A DNA stretch of 64,000 nt, taken from the NCBI GenBank assembly GCA_905221615.1, contig CAJNDT010003112.1:600001-664000 (forward strand), read 5' to 3'. Positions 30,515 to 43,000 of the stretch are shown piece after piece. Numbering within the stretch: the stretch's first letter is position 1; every line of letters begins with the position of its first letter. Source of the stretch: Symbiodinium sp. CCMP2592 (Eukaryota > Sar > Dinophyceae > Suessiales > Symbiodiniaceae). The position numbers and the translations under genes are program-made. Below the pieces are notes generated by a model. That model saw only the letters and a program-made list of their open reading frames with translations, ran no database searches and had not been told where the DNA came from.

Positions 30515-31191
30515 GTTCAGGGTTTGGGGTTTAGGATTAACAGTTTAGTATTCGGCCTTGAGGGTTTGAGGTTGAGGGTTTGGGGTTTAGGGTTTGGGGG
30601 TTTAGGTTTGGGGGTTTGGGGTTCGGGGCTGATGTAGGCACAAAGGACTTGGTGACTAGGGCTGTAGGATTTGTATTCCGCGGCTTGGGCCAAAGGTCAT
30701 TATGAAGGTCTTTTGTGTACTGTGACCCTAAGGGTTCACGTGCGTTTCATGTGCATTGCCATAACATACTCCCCAACCCCAAGCACTAACTTACAACAAT
30801 TATACTCTGCTGAACCCAAGCACCGAATGACAGGGTAGCCCTGCAGACCCTTCCTTGTTCGGGTTCCTGAATATAAGTTTAGTACATTCAATACACCCTT
30901 TTGGTTGGCTAGGCCCTAATCCCAAGCCCGTGTTCGACGTCGCAATGCCAAATCCCACAAAATGTCCCTTGCACAATCTGTCATTGATACTTATTCAGGA
31001 CCCCTCATATTACCGACTATCTTGAAGCTTGCGCCTTTTTATGTCGCAGTGTGTGTGTGTGTGGGGCTTCAAACCTGGGCATAGATGTGTTGTTGACTTT
31101 GAAGAACTTGGGAAGCGACGTTTAGTTGAGTATATGGTTCGGCTATGCTTCTGCAACACTGTCAGTGACCCTGGCACTTCATGCATAACAG

Positions 31192-31251
31192 AAGGCCGAT
31201 GCCACCGATGATTGCGCGATGCAGATGGTGGCTGGTACAGACGAGATGGAG
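31192..31251 (+). CDS. Internal or terminal exon, unknown
   Basis: ATAACAG|AAG acceptor; KADATDDCAMQMVAGTDEME; then |GCTTAG, either a GC donor or Ala-stop. Confidence 0.4.
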
Positions 31252-31525
31252 GCTTAGGGAACTCGGGTTGGAGGGTTTTCATTGTTTTTGGTGTTTTAGG
31301 GTCTTAGGGTTAAGGGTTTAGTGCTTCAGGCTTTTCGAAACTCAATCAAGAAGGGAGCAACCATAATATGCTGTACTTGAGCTCGGTTCTCGAATGCACA
31401 TTGAGCTTGGCACAGTCTCATGCCTCGCAATAGGTACTATCTGAAAGTTTGACCGTTCGAACTCCTGCTTTGGTCTGAGGGAAGTAAGGAACAAGCCGAT
31501 TTGTGTCGATGCCTAACCCTACAGT

Positions 31526-31624
31526 AGAAGCCAGAAAGTTGGAATATCATTATCGTAACCCCTTTAAGGTAAATTATAGGGGATCCTACCATTGATCCAT
31601 ATTCCAACTTTCTGGAGTTCCCTT
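31526..31624. mobile_element. Inverted-repeat element, family IR-E copy 3
   Basis: AGAAGCCAGAAAGTTGGAAT to TTCCAACTTTCTGGAGTTCC; ends immediately upstream of the frame that starts at 31629/31671. Confidence 0.85.
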
Positions 31625-31670
31625 TACCTTGGCCTTACGTCTAGATATTTCTCTCGGTTCCCTTGGTCCC

Positions 31671-32453
31671 ATGAGTTCGAAGGATCCAAATCAGACGATT
31701 TGTGATCCCGAAGAGCCAAGACTAGACTTGAGGGTGCGGGTAAGCCATGGCAAACCTCTAATATCCAGACCCGGACTTCGATCATTTCCGGCAAACCAAC
31801 AGTTGCAGAAGCTATTGTCTCCGCAGCAGAACGCTAAACCTGCGTCCGGAAAGTCAACACCCCCTGCACCCCTTTTGTACCCCACTGCGGTGCACTCAAG
31901 TGTTTGTCATGTGGGAACTCTGGTGGACAATCTGGCTCAGTGGACCCTGCGAGACCTTGACGGGCCAGCTTTCACGGTACCTGGCAGTAAGCCGAAGGGG
32001 GCCTCTGCGAATTCATGCGGGAACCAGCGCGACATGCTGCTGGGTCTTCAAGCCTCCATGTTGAAGAACTGTGGATATCGTGTGGCGGCAATCTTTAGCA
32101 GAGCAGGGCAGAATCATTAGCATCGATGGCGACGATCACGGTGTTGCGGGAACTGCGGGTCCTCATTTCCACCGACTGGGCTGATTTCGGAACCCTGGCA
32201 GTTTCAGCCGGGAGCCGGCAACACAGGGCTCATGGTTCTACTCCAGGCGTACAGAGGGCATCCTTTAACACTTGCCCTAAGCACCCAGTTGCAGACTTCG
32301 TTGCGTTTTGCGGTTGTGTTTGGTACGGCTTATGGGGGTGCTAAAGGAGCAGTAGCCTTCCCAAAAACTTGCTGGGCTCTTCGGCTAATTGTATTTTATA
32401 GCCCCAAAAACTCAACTCTCTATATGGGGCTCCAGACTTACTTTTTCCTGTAA
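31671..32453 (+). CDS. Long open frame interrupted by one TAG, hypothetical
   Basis: From ATG 31671 the frame reads MSSKDPNQTICDPEEPRLDL, VGTLVDNLAQWTLRDLDGPA and MLLGLQASMLKNCGYRVAAI to TAG at 32118-32120. The same frame is open again to 32453, with a hydrophobic part GLMVLLQAYRGHPLTLALST then LRFAVVFGTAYGGAKGA. Between 32126 and about 32220 another frame (MATITVLRELRVLISTDWAD) has better codon use. So either there is an intron or frame change, or the gene is broken, or two genes abut. Complete upstream part: 149 codons. Not recognised. Confidence 0.45.
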
Positions 32454-32459
32454 CTAGCA

Positions 32460-33272
32460 ACTCGCAAAGTCAAAACCTGGCAATCCTAGCCCTAAGCCAT
32501 CCTAAACCTTGAACCCCTAAACCACTAAACCCTAAACCTCGACTGTGAATGGTCTCGAAGAACCGTTTAATACAGGGGCCTCAATAGTTACACGTACGAG
32601 ATTGCGGGCGGGGGGGGGGTGCATATTTATAGTTATAATAATCAAATTTTGATTTTAATGGGCACAAAACCCTATTCTACTTATTTATTCAGGTTCATGT
32701 ATTAGAACTCATGAAACGTGGTTGCAGAAGATGTCTACAAATTCCTAAACCTAATGCCAAGTCTCGACAATCGGTCAGGCCAAGCCGTTCGACGATGTTT
32801 GCAAGGCTGGTAGGGGAGATTTAGGGTGTTGAACATTCTTGGGTTAACACGGCATTTATAGGATTCCTTTTAGGCTGGGATTGGGCGCCACTGCATTGCA
32901 ACCCCTAACTTACCGGTGCTTCAGAGCGGAGAGCCCAATCAAGCGGCTGGAACAGACATGTTCGTGCTATATCAACCGGATGTCAAATGAGACCTAAACC
33001 TCCAAAGCCTCAGACCTGAATGTTAGACCCGAAATCTTATTTACGTGCAAGGAATTCTGCCACAAGGAGCCTAAATAGTTAGCGATACTTTTCCCTAGGA
33101 TTCCTTTCTCTCATGAACAATACAAATAGGCAGAACATACATATGTCAGACAGTACATAGTATAGTCATCTACATCCTCAAAAATAGTTTCTCAAAACCC
33201 TGGTCCAGCTATTTCTGAATTTACAAATTGTATCCTGGGCATTGTACCACCTTATGTTAAAGCAAAAAAAGC
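32460..33272. other. Spacer upstream of the MORN gene
   Basis: Contains a degenerate IR-A copy (32573), a small exon-like frame STIGQAKPFDDVCKAG around 32767-32813, and a diverged IR-A piece around 33056-33120. No supported promoter motif. Confidence 0.4.
32573..32700. mobile_element. Degenerate inverted-repeat element, IR-A
   Basis: CAGGGGCCTCAATAGTTACA, a G-run, TTATAGTTATAATAA, CCCTATTCTACTTATTTATT. The right terminus is lost. Confidence 0.55.
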
Positions 33273-33950
33273 ATGTCCAGCCAGGCCGTGAAGGTCGCGC
33301 CCACGACCGCCACAGCTCCTCCAAAGAAGCAAAAGATCCAGGTGCTAGGGTTTAGGGCTTACCTGAAGCCCCCGACCCTATATTTTGAAGTCCTAAACAT
33401 GATGTCCTCAGATTCCTTAAGTGCGCTTTTGAAACGGTTCTGAACCCTCAACCACCCTGAACACAAAAATGAACAAGAAACGGAAAGGTCAACCTACAAA
33501 AGGACGCAATAAAGCAAGCACGTACCAGCCAACCGTCCCACGCATCCGCCCACCTACCAACCAACGAACAAGCAACACAACAACCATACAAGCAAACGCA
33601 AATCAAACACGGTGATAGTTGTCGTCCTAGTAACAGTAGCAGGAGGAGTGGGAGTAACAATCGTATTTATGATGACGACAATACAGCGCTGGAGTACTAA
33701 TATAGGGACCTACAGTGCCACCAGGCTCGTTCGACTCGCTTCTCTGACCGACAGATGCCCGTGACCTAAAAAAGTTACCAATACTATTTTGGGGATTCCT
33801 TATACTATAGGTATAGTATAATGGGCCCCAAAACCCTATTAGAATTGTTAAGGCCCCCATGTGACCTGTGGAGGCGCGGCCGAAGGTCGAGGATAAAGAC
33901 GGCGGCAGCTACCAAGGGGAATGGCTCGGCGACTGGGAATCAGAGCCCTA

Positions 33951-34004
<54 letters not shown>

Positions 34005-37000
34005 AAGGGTGGTTTTGAAGCACCGTAGGATTTCAGAAGGGGTTGGTAGGGTGCTAGAAGGGTTTTGCAGTATTCTGTGTTTGCAGGCTGTGGCTTCTTT
34101 TGACCTCGAAGGGCTTCGAAGTGTTGAGTTAAGTTAGGGTGGAGGGCGTTTTGCGGTTTAGGGTTCCAATCTTCATGTGTGTAAGGCTTTTCGGCCGGGG
34201 GGTCTGGGATTGCCAAGTGCCTAGGGTTTTAGAGGTCTGGACAAAGGAGATTCCTTACAAGGGGCCCCCACCCCGAAATAGTGACTATAAGGATTATATT
34301 CGGTCCCTATTATATTCCTATTATACCACTAATCCTCAAACCTCGTTTTTTTGAGTTATTCGTAGAGTTTGTAGAGTTCCTTTTTTTCTTAGGGGTACTT
34401 AGAAATAATGTTTAACATTTGGTTATTATAATCCCTCAGAAACAGATAAAATTATAATTGTTGCTAGGGTTCTAAGTTCAGTATAGTTTGGGGTTACAAG
34501 TGCGAGCACTAAAGCCCCCAAAGGCCGAAGTAGCTGTCATGTCTCCCGGACTTATGATCTGAGGGTACAGCTTATAGTCTATATGGTACAGCTTATAGTC
34601 TATAGGGTTTAGGGTTTGGGGTTTAGGGTTTAGGGTTTTGGGTTTAGGTATAGTATTTGGGGCGATAAGATGAGATACCTATTGCTAGCTGTTCAGACCT
34701 CTTCCTTCCACAACAGCTTCACAGCTGCTAAGCCCTCGAGGCCATCAACTCTCCGAACCTGAAACCTTGCAAGCACCGAACCGACAGTTCCCGAATTCTA
34801 TGCCCTGACACCGAACCCTACACCCTCGGCCAATTTCGGCACAGAGACGCCTCGACAAGAACTGAGGCTGCTGGCGGCATGGCAAAGGCATCCAGGCAAG
34901 TTCAGGGCTCCGGCTGGGGGATAATATATGGGAGTTGCCGAAAATTAGGGCTACCTATTTTGGGGGCCTATAATAAGGATCCTACTATTAGGGTACTATA
35001 TTAGGGTCCCCTATTTTCGGAAACTCCCATATTGGAAGACTAGGGTTGAGGGTTCAGGATGGACCGGGCCTTTTTCTGTTTCGGAAGAAGGGGGAATGCA
35101 GGGTTTAGGTTAAGGCCAGCTGCTGCAGCGCCAGCAGGTCTGGTCGGACGGTGCGAGATACGTGGGGCAATGGTACCACGACGTGCCGCACGGCCACTGT
35201 TCTGAAATCCTTTAGCAGTGAGTTCTCGTCTTATTTGTTCTTCACAGTGTTTGTGAGGGTGCTGGGTGGTTTGTTTCATTTCACGGCATTAATTTTCACT
35301 CCAATCTCGGGACTGTAGCGTTCAGGGTTAGGCGAAGCTTCCATTCCTGCAGGTTGACCCGCAATCTATAAGCCCTACACCAACCTACCGCAGAACCGAT
35401 TTTTCTTCGAGCCCGAACTTCAATCTCTTGAGGTTTGCAGTGAACATCCTGCCACAGGGCAGGTGCTGCTAGGCGAACCAGATTATGGAACTCACAATGA
35501 TGGGCGGTGTCGTTCATGGCATAGTTCAGTTCCAGAAGTGCATATGGATCCGCTTAGTAGGTTCCATTCCCGAACCGACCAAGCCCTAAACTCCAATCCC
35601 GCCCCCTCAAGCATAGGCCGCTAAACCCTGAAAGCCTAAACCCCTAAGTAGACCTATGTAGAATCCGTGCAATATCCTAAAGGTCAGCCCTAAATCCCAT
35701 GAAGCCCTGCCACTGCATCTGAAACCCTTGCACAAGTGCAATATATTCCTGCACGCCCACAACTGCTCTGAATCACCTCCGGATCCCAGGACAGGGACGC
35801 CTTGAGCAGGCCGGGCCTGTTTGTTTGTCACTTAGGGTTTAGGGGTTCAGGGTTTGCAGGGTTTAGGGTTCAGGTTTAGGGTCAAGGGTTTATTACAGTT
35901 CTTACTCTTGAAAACGGTTTTCAACGGTTTGCGCTTGCAAGGTTTGTTATTGGGTTGAGAACAGCCTCTTCTGGAGTTGTATAGGGCCTTTGGCTCTGTA
36001 GTAGGCTCTAGAGAGCTTTGAATGCGCTTGGAAGGGGTTTTGTCGGGATTGGTAAGAGTTTTACATGGGTCTGGAGGGCTCTATTCTACCGGCTTGATAA
36101 CGGTCTTGGGGTTTTGCAGGGGCTTGGTTGGAGTTCATGTTGCGGTGCAGGCGCTTTTAGGGTTTTGCAGGGGTTGTGAAGCGTTTTATTTATTTACAGG
36201 GTTTCACATGGCCACACGGCCCTGCACCTGTTTTGAGCCCTACGATAGGTAACTGTTAAGGTTCAGGGTTCAGGGCATAGAGAGTTGTTTGAGTGTTTTG
36301 CTAGAGTCCATTCACCCTTCGACTAAACCCTAAACCCCAAAACCCTAAACCCCTAAACCCTAAACCCCTAAACCCCTAAACCCGTGCTACAGGGCGATGT
36401 CTACGACGGCCAGTGGAAGAACGGGAAGGCACCAGCGAATCGAATCTCAAAGTTTGGGTTGTTGCTTTTCGTGTGTTATAGGGCTTGGGGCTGCGTGGGC
36501 TGAGCCCCAGGTCCCGGAGGGGACATCCCAGACTGACTAGCCCTACTTGAACCTACTACCTGTAGGACCATTCTTTTGGGGAGCGGATAGGGTCTTCGGT
36601 CTTCAACTGAGTATGGGCCCTAGTTCAGCGATGGGGACATAGTAAGCAAAAGGGAAGGCCGAGAACCCTGAAAACCTGAAGTCAAAGACACTTTGCCTTA
36701 GAAGCTGCCCCCACCCTGTAATAGTGACTATAAGGATTATATGAGGGCCCGGTTATATTCCTATTATAGCACTATTACAGGGTGGGGGCCCCTTCTAACT
36801 TTGCCTGCCATCACCAACCTTTTTTGCAATGCCCCTGGGCCCCCTTCTGGGCATCTTTAGATCCTACAAGCCGGCTGCCAGCTCTTGTGGATTCCAGTTT
36901 CGTTGCACAGGGAGGTCAGTATTCCATAATTCAGAGGGTCCAAGTACTCCCTATTATAGGACTTTAGCGTTTTTGTAGGTACCAAAAACCATAAATAGGA

Positions 37001-40000
37001 ACTACTTGGACCCTTAAGTAATTCAACTCACACTTGTGAGCAGTACTTGTAGTTGAGGGGTGTCGGGCGCTCGAGATAGTAATTAATCAATCTAGTCTCG
37101 GTTCGGGAGGGTCCTCGTTCAAGGCCCACGGACGTGGAGTGCACGTCTCCACCAACCATGTGAGGCGGGCCGTTGCCATACTGGATTGAAGCTTCAAAGT
37201 TTCGAGCTTTGGTTCAGGGTTGAGGGTTTAGGGTTAGGGTTTAGGATATGTGGAGATGGTCATGGGTCATGCGTTTAAGAACTTGGACTTGCCGTTTACG
37301 AAGACCCAGGCTGCCGCTGCCTTAGCCCTCCAAGCATGTGTGCCGCTCTTTAGCATCGCCGAGGTACGAGGGCGAATGGCGGAACGACTACAAGCATGGT
37401 CAGGGGGAGGAGCGAGCTTAAGCTCTTGTCGGGCCTGCTTGTGGGAGTAGCGTGGATTTCCGCGCGATCCCTAGAGCCTCGAGCATCGTGCATCTCGGCC
37501 TCGGTCCCAACAACCTCGGACGGAGTAGAGCCCAGAAAGACAAAAAGACCCCGACCCTAAACCCTAAACCTAAGATCCCTAACCCCAAACCCCAAAGCGT
37601 ACCCACAAGCCGAATGAGTACCGAGGATTGAGTCACTACACTAGGCCTCTATAGTAATCGCATAACTACCCTCCTAGAGGGCCCCAATCCTCGTTTTAAG
37701 CAATAATGTAGGGGCCTTACTAATTAGAATAGGTTTTTTTTTTTGGGGGGGGGTCCTTATTATGAGTATAGTATCATCTACCCCCAAACCCTATTCTAAT
37801 CATTAGTTAGCGAGGCCCCTATATTACGGCCGCTCCGAAGCCAAAGCCCTGCAGCTGCCGGCCTTGTGACAAAGAGAGGAGTTCTACTCTGATGGAGGCC
37901 GCTACACCGGAGGCAGATCATCAGTCGGCTTTATGGTTTTAGGGGTTTAGGGTAACATAGAATCCGTCCTGCTTATAATTGTGAGCTTATATGCACCGCA
38001 AAACCTGTTGCAATGAGTAAGGCCCTTGCAATTACCCCCTTGTCGCTTTGGGATGTTGTGTTTTTGAGTTTGGGGTTTGTGGTGTCGGATGAGCAATGCA
38101 AGGCTCAGGGTTTAAGGTTTTGGAGGTTGGAGAAAGGTTGGAGATCGTGTGCTTCACGACCGAACCATGCAACGTTTAGTTTGGTTCGTTGTAGACAGTC
38201 GTTTTGTTCGAAGAGGGTATTTGGCCCCATCCATGTTGGTTGCTGATGCTGTGAAGTTCATGATTTGAGGGTTTTGGGGGGTTTAGGGGTTCAGGATTTA
38301 GGGTTGAGTGCTTCGGGGGTTTAGAGTTTAAAAGTTTAGGGTTGGGCAATTAAAGGCGGGTTGTCACGGGTTGTTGGTGTTTCTAGTGCTAGGCCTATCC
38401 CAATGAAATTATCGAAATTCTTTTCAAGTCAATATAGCCTGAGGATAGGGCCGGGGGTTTGGGTCTAGAGTTTCCGACCCTACGTTAATGGCCTCAGGGC
38501 GTTACAGGCGTCACAGGGTTTGGGGCTCGGCTTGGTTGAGGATGCAGGGATGGATCCTTCTGCTGGCCGCTCATCCTTCATGAAACCATCCTTGCTGTCA
38601 AGCTTCAATCTGGCCACAAGAGCAGTGCCCACAAAACTCCCAGTCTTTTCATTGCACTTTGTGCTGATTGGATTTTGTTTCCTGATTAATTATACGGGTG
38701 ATCCTGCCCATCGACTTGCCTAACACAACAGGTATCGGGAAGGAGCCACACTCGTACTCCATCAAGCCCTTTCCGACAGCTGCTGTTGAGTTTCAAGCCC
38801 CGAACTGTTTCAGCTTCAATGTCACATCAGAGCAAACATAAACCCGTCGGACGGCCTGCAACATGTCGACTACAGTGGAGGTCGGACTGCTCAGTGGCAA
38901 AACGACTACTGTGCAAGTGGATTTGGATGAAGCTGTGAATATGCTGAGACAACGGGCACAGGTCGCACTCGGAGTCGGGAGAGGGCTCCTGCTAGCCTCC
39001 TGCGGAGACATTCTGGATGGATCTGCAACCATTCGCGAAGCCAGAATTCAGAATGGTGATTTGTTGATGCTTCAGCTGAAACGACTACAAGTCCAAGGAG
39101 CATATGATTCTTTTGCTGCAGTTCTTGGCGATGGATCTGCGGTGAGCTGGGGTAACACTACCGCTGGTGGCGACAGTCGTGCTGTGCAGGGTCTGCTGAA
39201 GAACGTGCAGCAGCTCAAGGCCTCTGACGGTGCGTTTGCTGCCATTCTTGACGATGGATCCGTTGTGTCCTGGGGTGGTGCGTTTGCTGCCATTCTTGGA
39301 GATGGTTCCGTTGTGACTTGGGGTGGTTCTGTTACAGGTGGAGACTCTGATGCTGTGCAGCATCAGCTGAAGAATGTTCTGCAGATCCAAGCTTCTAGAG
39401 GTGCTTTTGCTGCCATTCTGAGTGATGGATCCGTTGTGACTTGGGGGAAAGATATCAGCGGTGGCGACAGCAGTGCAGTGCAGGGTCAGCTGCAGAATGT
39501 GCAGCAGGTCCAATCCTCTTTCGGCGCTTTTGCTGCCATTCTTGGCGATGGATCGGTTGTGACCTGGGGTAGAGACATCGGTGGCGGCGATAGCAGTGCT
39601 GTGCAGGGTCAGCTGCAGAATGTGCAGCAGATTCAAGCCTCTTTCGGCGCTTTTGCTGCCATTCTGGAAGAAGGATCCGTCGTTACCTGGGGCAAGCCTG
39701 AGTATGGTGGTGACAGCAGCGCTGTGCAGGGCCAGCTGAAGACAGTGCAGCAGATCCAAGCCTCTGAGTGCGCATTTGCCGCCATTCTTGACGATGGATC
39801 GGTTGTGACCTGGGGTGATGCTGAGTGTGGTGGCGACAGCAGGGCTGTGCAGGGTCAGCTGAAAACTGTGCAGCAGATCCAAGCCTCTGGCTATGCTTTT
39901 GCTGCCATTCTTGACGATGGATCCGTTGTGTCCTGGGGTGATGCTGACGTCGGTGGCGACAGCAGTGCTGTGCAGGGTCAGCTGCAGAATGTGCAGCAGA

Positions 40001-43000
40001 TTCAAGCCTCTTTCGGCGCTTTTGCTGCCATTCTGAGTGACGAATCGGTTGTGACGTGGGGTGATGCTGGGCATGGTGGTGACAGCAGTGCAGTGCAGAA
40101 TCAGCTGAAGAATGTGCAGCAGATCCAAGCCACACACCGTGCTTTTGCTGCCATTCTGAGCGACGAATCGGTTGTGGCCTGGGGTGATGCTGGGTATGGT
40201 GGTGACAGCAGTGCAGTGCAGAATCAGCTGAAGACTGTGCAGCAGATCCAAGCCACACACCGTGCTTTTGCTGCCCTTCTGAGCGACGAAACGGTTGTGG
40301 CCTGGGGTGATGCTGAGTACGGTGGCGACAGCAATGCCGTTGAGTATGAGCTGGCGACTTTGTAGCAGCCGCTTCGGAATCTTCAGGGCCCGGCTAACAG
40401 AACACAGCAAAGGAATTTGCCAAGACACTGCCGAAGTCCTGGTCACAGTACCCCGACAACACCACTTCATGGCTTTTGGCCTGCTTGTTGATATAGGTGT
40501 TGTATTCATCAGCGTTTTGGTGAGCAAAAGTGACAGTAGAAAGCAAACTACCCCCCCAAATAATAAAATAACTTTCTGAGCTTTTTTGGGGGAAGGGGTG
40601 GTGGTGTGGGTGGTGTGGGGGGGGGGGCCTTTAACTTAAGGGGGAAGGGCTCATGTCGGCCCTCGTCTTGGTACAGCATACTGAGCGAGACTCCCTCTTG
40701 GAGATATCTGAGGTAGGTACATTGATGTAGGGGGTTGTCTTTGGAGATACTAGACCCTAAATCCTAAACCCAACAAACCCAACAAAATCTGAAGCGTAGG
40801 TCAAGACAAGACTGTTGAAACTGGAGCCTCCCCGAGCCCGGGTCAGAATCCTAATACCTTCTGGATCCGAAACCTAGCATCCACATCTTATTGGGTAAGG
40901 TTTACTTTCGGATGTAACGTTTACGGGTAAGGGCTTAGCATGGTGATGGTGATTGTTGCAATGCGTATGATAAGAACATAAGTCTTATTATTATTATTGA
41001 GATGATGCCTGTTATTATGGGTATCATAGCATTAAAGTAAAAGCCAGAAAGTTGGAATATGATTATCCTAAGCCCTTTATGGTAAATTATAAGGTATCCT
41101 ACCCTGAAACCATATTCCAACTTGCTGGAGTTCCCTTTACCTGGTTGAGGGTTGTTTTTGCAGCCTCGCTCCTTGCTTTGGAGCTTCGGTCAGGCTGGGC
41201 CGATGGGAAGAAGTCCGGGGAGGGCACTTTCCGCTGGCTGGACGGCTCTGAGTACAAGGCCCCCAAGTGGGAGTTTCCGAAAATTAGAGGGACCTTATTT
41301 ACGATAATATATTAGGGTCCCCTAGTTACAATTCCAAGTGCCCTCTTTTTGCTTGGCAAAGTTGTCGTAGTAGCTCTGGTGGTTTATAGAGCTGCTTATG
41401 CTAAGATAAGCCGGCTCTGGTTGTTTATCGCAACGTCTTACGCAGGTTCATTGGGGTCTTACGAGGTTTGCCTTGTGAGGGAGTCGGAGTTCGGTCGGCT
41501 TCCTTTTACTGTAGTGTTTTCTCAATAAAGAGCTTTCGGGGCTTGGATTTTGAGGATCCAGGCATTGGTGTATACCTTACACCACCAACCCCGATTTTGT
41601 TGCATGACACCGAACACATCCCTATTCAACAGCGCGGTAAGACCCAGGAGCCCACAACAAAAGCAGGCCAGTATGGTAATTTAGGGTTCAGGTATATAGC
41701 AGCTTAATGGAGGGTTTAGGTTTGAGGGCTATCTTTGATGCAGGGTTTTGGGGATTGTGGAGTTAAGGCTCTGCCCCTGCCTTCGAAACTGGGTGTAGGA
41801 TTCTCGACAGGGTTGCCATGTCCTTGTTAGAGATCCTCGCCCCAAGAGCAGACACGACTAAGAAAGGCTGGGACATAAACTTGAACATGCCCCGTGCCTA
41901 AACTCGACCATGCAAATCCCGAAGCCCTTCATCCTTTTCATCCTCCTCCTGCAGCCCCAGGTAAGAATTACCTATACTATTTTTTTGGGGGGTGTTCTTA
42001 TTATAGTTTTAGTACAACGGGCCCCGAAACCCTATTCTAATTATTGTGGCCCCTACATTAGCGCGTTCAACTTCAAAAGCAAAGAACCTAAAGTTGTAGT
42101 CAGTACGACTGAGCCTGGAATCAGAAAACGTAGAACACCTATAGATCAACTACTGGAATCCTGAAGATAGAACTCTAAACCTCACTTGTTTAGTATGGTG
42201 TATCCCTGAACCCTCGAACCCTCCTCCCTCCAAATCTAAACACTTATAATAAATAAACCCCAAAACCCTAAATCCCGTAAACCCTAAAATCCTAAACCCG
42301 TAACCTAAGTCCCATAGACGTCCCTTAAAAAAACCAAACCCCAACACTCTCTTCAGCGCAGGGCGCCTTCCATGACGACCTCTTCCATGGCCAGGGAAAG
42401 CAGAGATGGGCCGATGGTCGCGTCTACGAGGGCCAGTGGGAGGCCACCCGAGAAAGTTCTCAGGGTTCCTTAAAAGGTTTTAGGGTTTAGGGTTCCCAAA
42501 GGGTTGTTTTAGGGTTTAGGGTTTCTCGGAGTTTAGGGCTTGGGGTGTAGGGTATAGGGTCTTAAGGTTCAGGGTTCATTGTTGTAAGAGTTCCGTTAAG
42601 GGGTGGTGTAAGGGATCGCGTCCTGGGTAGTCTAAGAAGTGATGCAATACGAGTGCCTCAAAGGAGCACTACGAGGCTGTTTTTTCCAGAAGGGTAACCT
42701 GTGAGCGTGCCGTGGGGATGTAAGACCAGGTTTCAAGGTGTGTTACTACTGAGGAGTTTAGAGGTTCAAGTCTCCCTTAGAATCCTAGAAACCTGAAACC
42801 CCCAAGCCTCCCAAACCCGAGAACCCTGTCAGCTCTGCAAGAGACCCTCCCAAGCATCCCAATAGCATCCTGCACCGCCCTTGGCCCTAACATCTTGGGA
42901 CCCTAAACCCTAAAACCCTATAGACCCTAAAACCCCAAGACCCAAAGCCCTAAATTAAGGAATATACCTTAAATTATAGTAGGATCCTTAATATGATTTA

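Noticed and set aside
39683-40258. 191-codon minus-strand ORF rich in His/Gln
   Set aside because: Third-frame shadow of the same RCC1 repeat array.
39085-40527. 480-codon minus-strand ORF opposite the RCC1-like gene
   Set aside because: It is the antisense of a 123-bp tandem repeat whose units lack stops on both strands; the plus frame has the RCC1 consensus.
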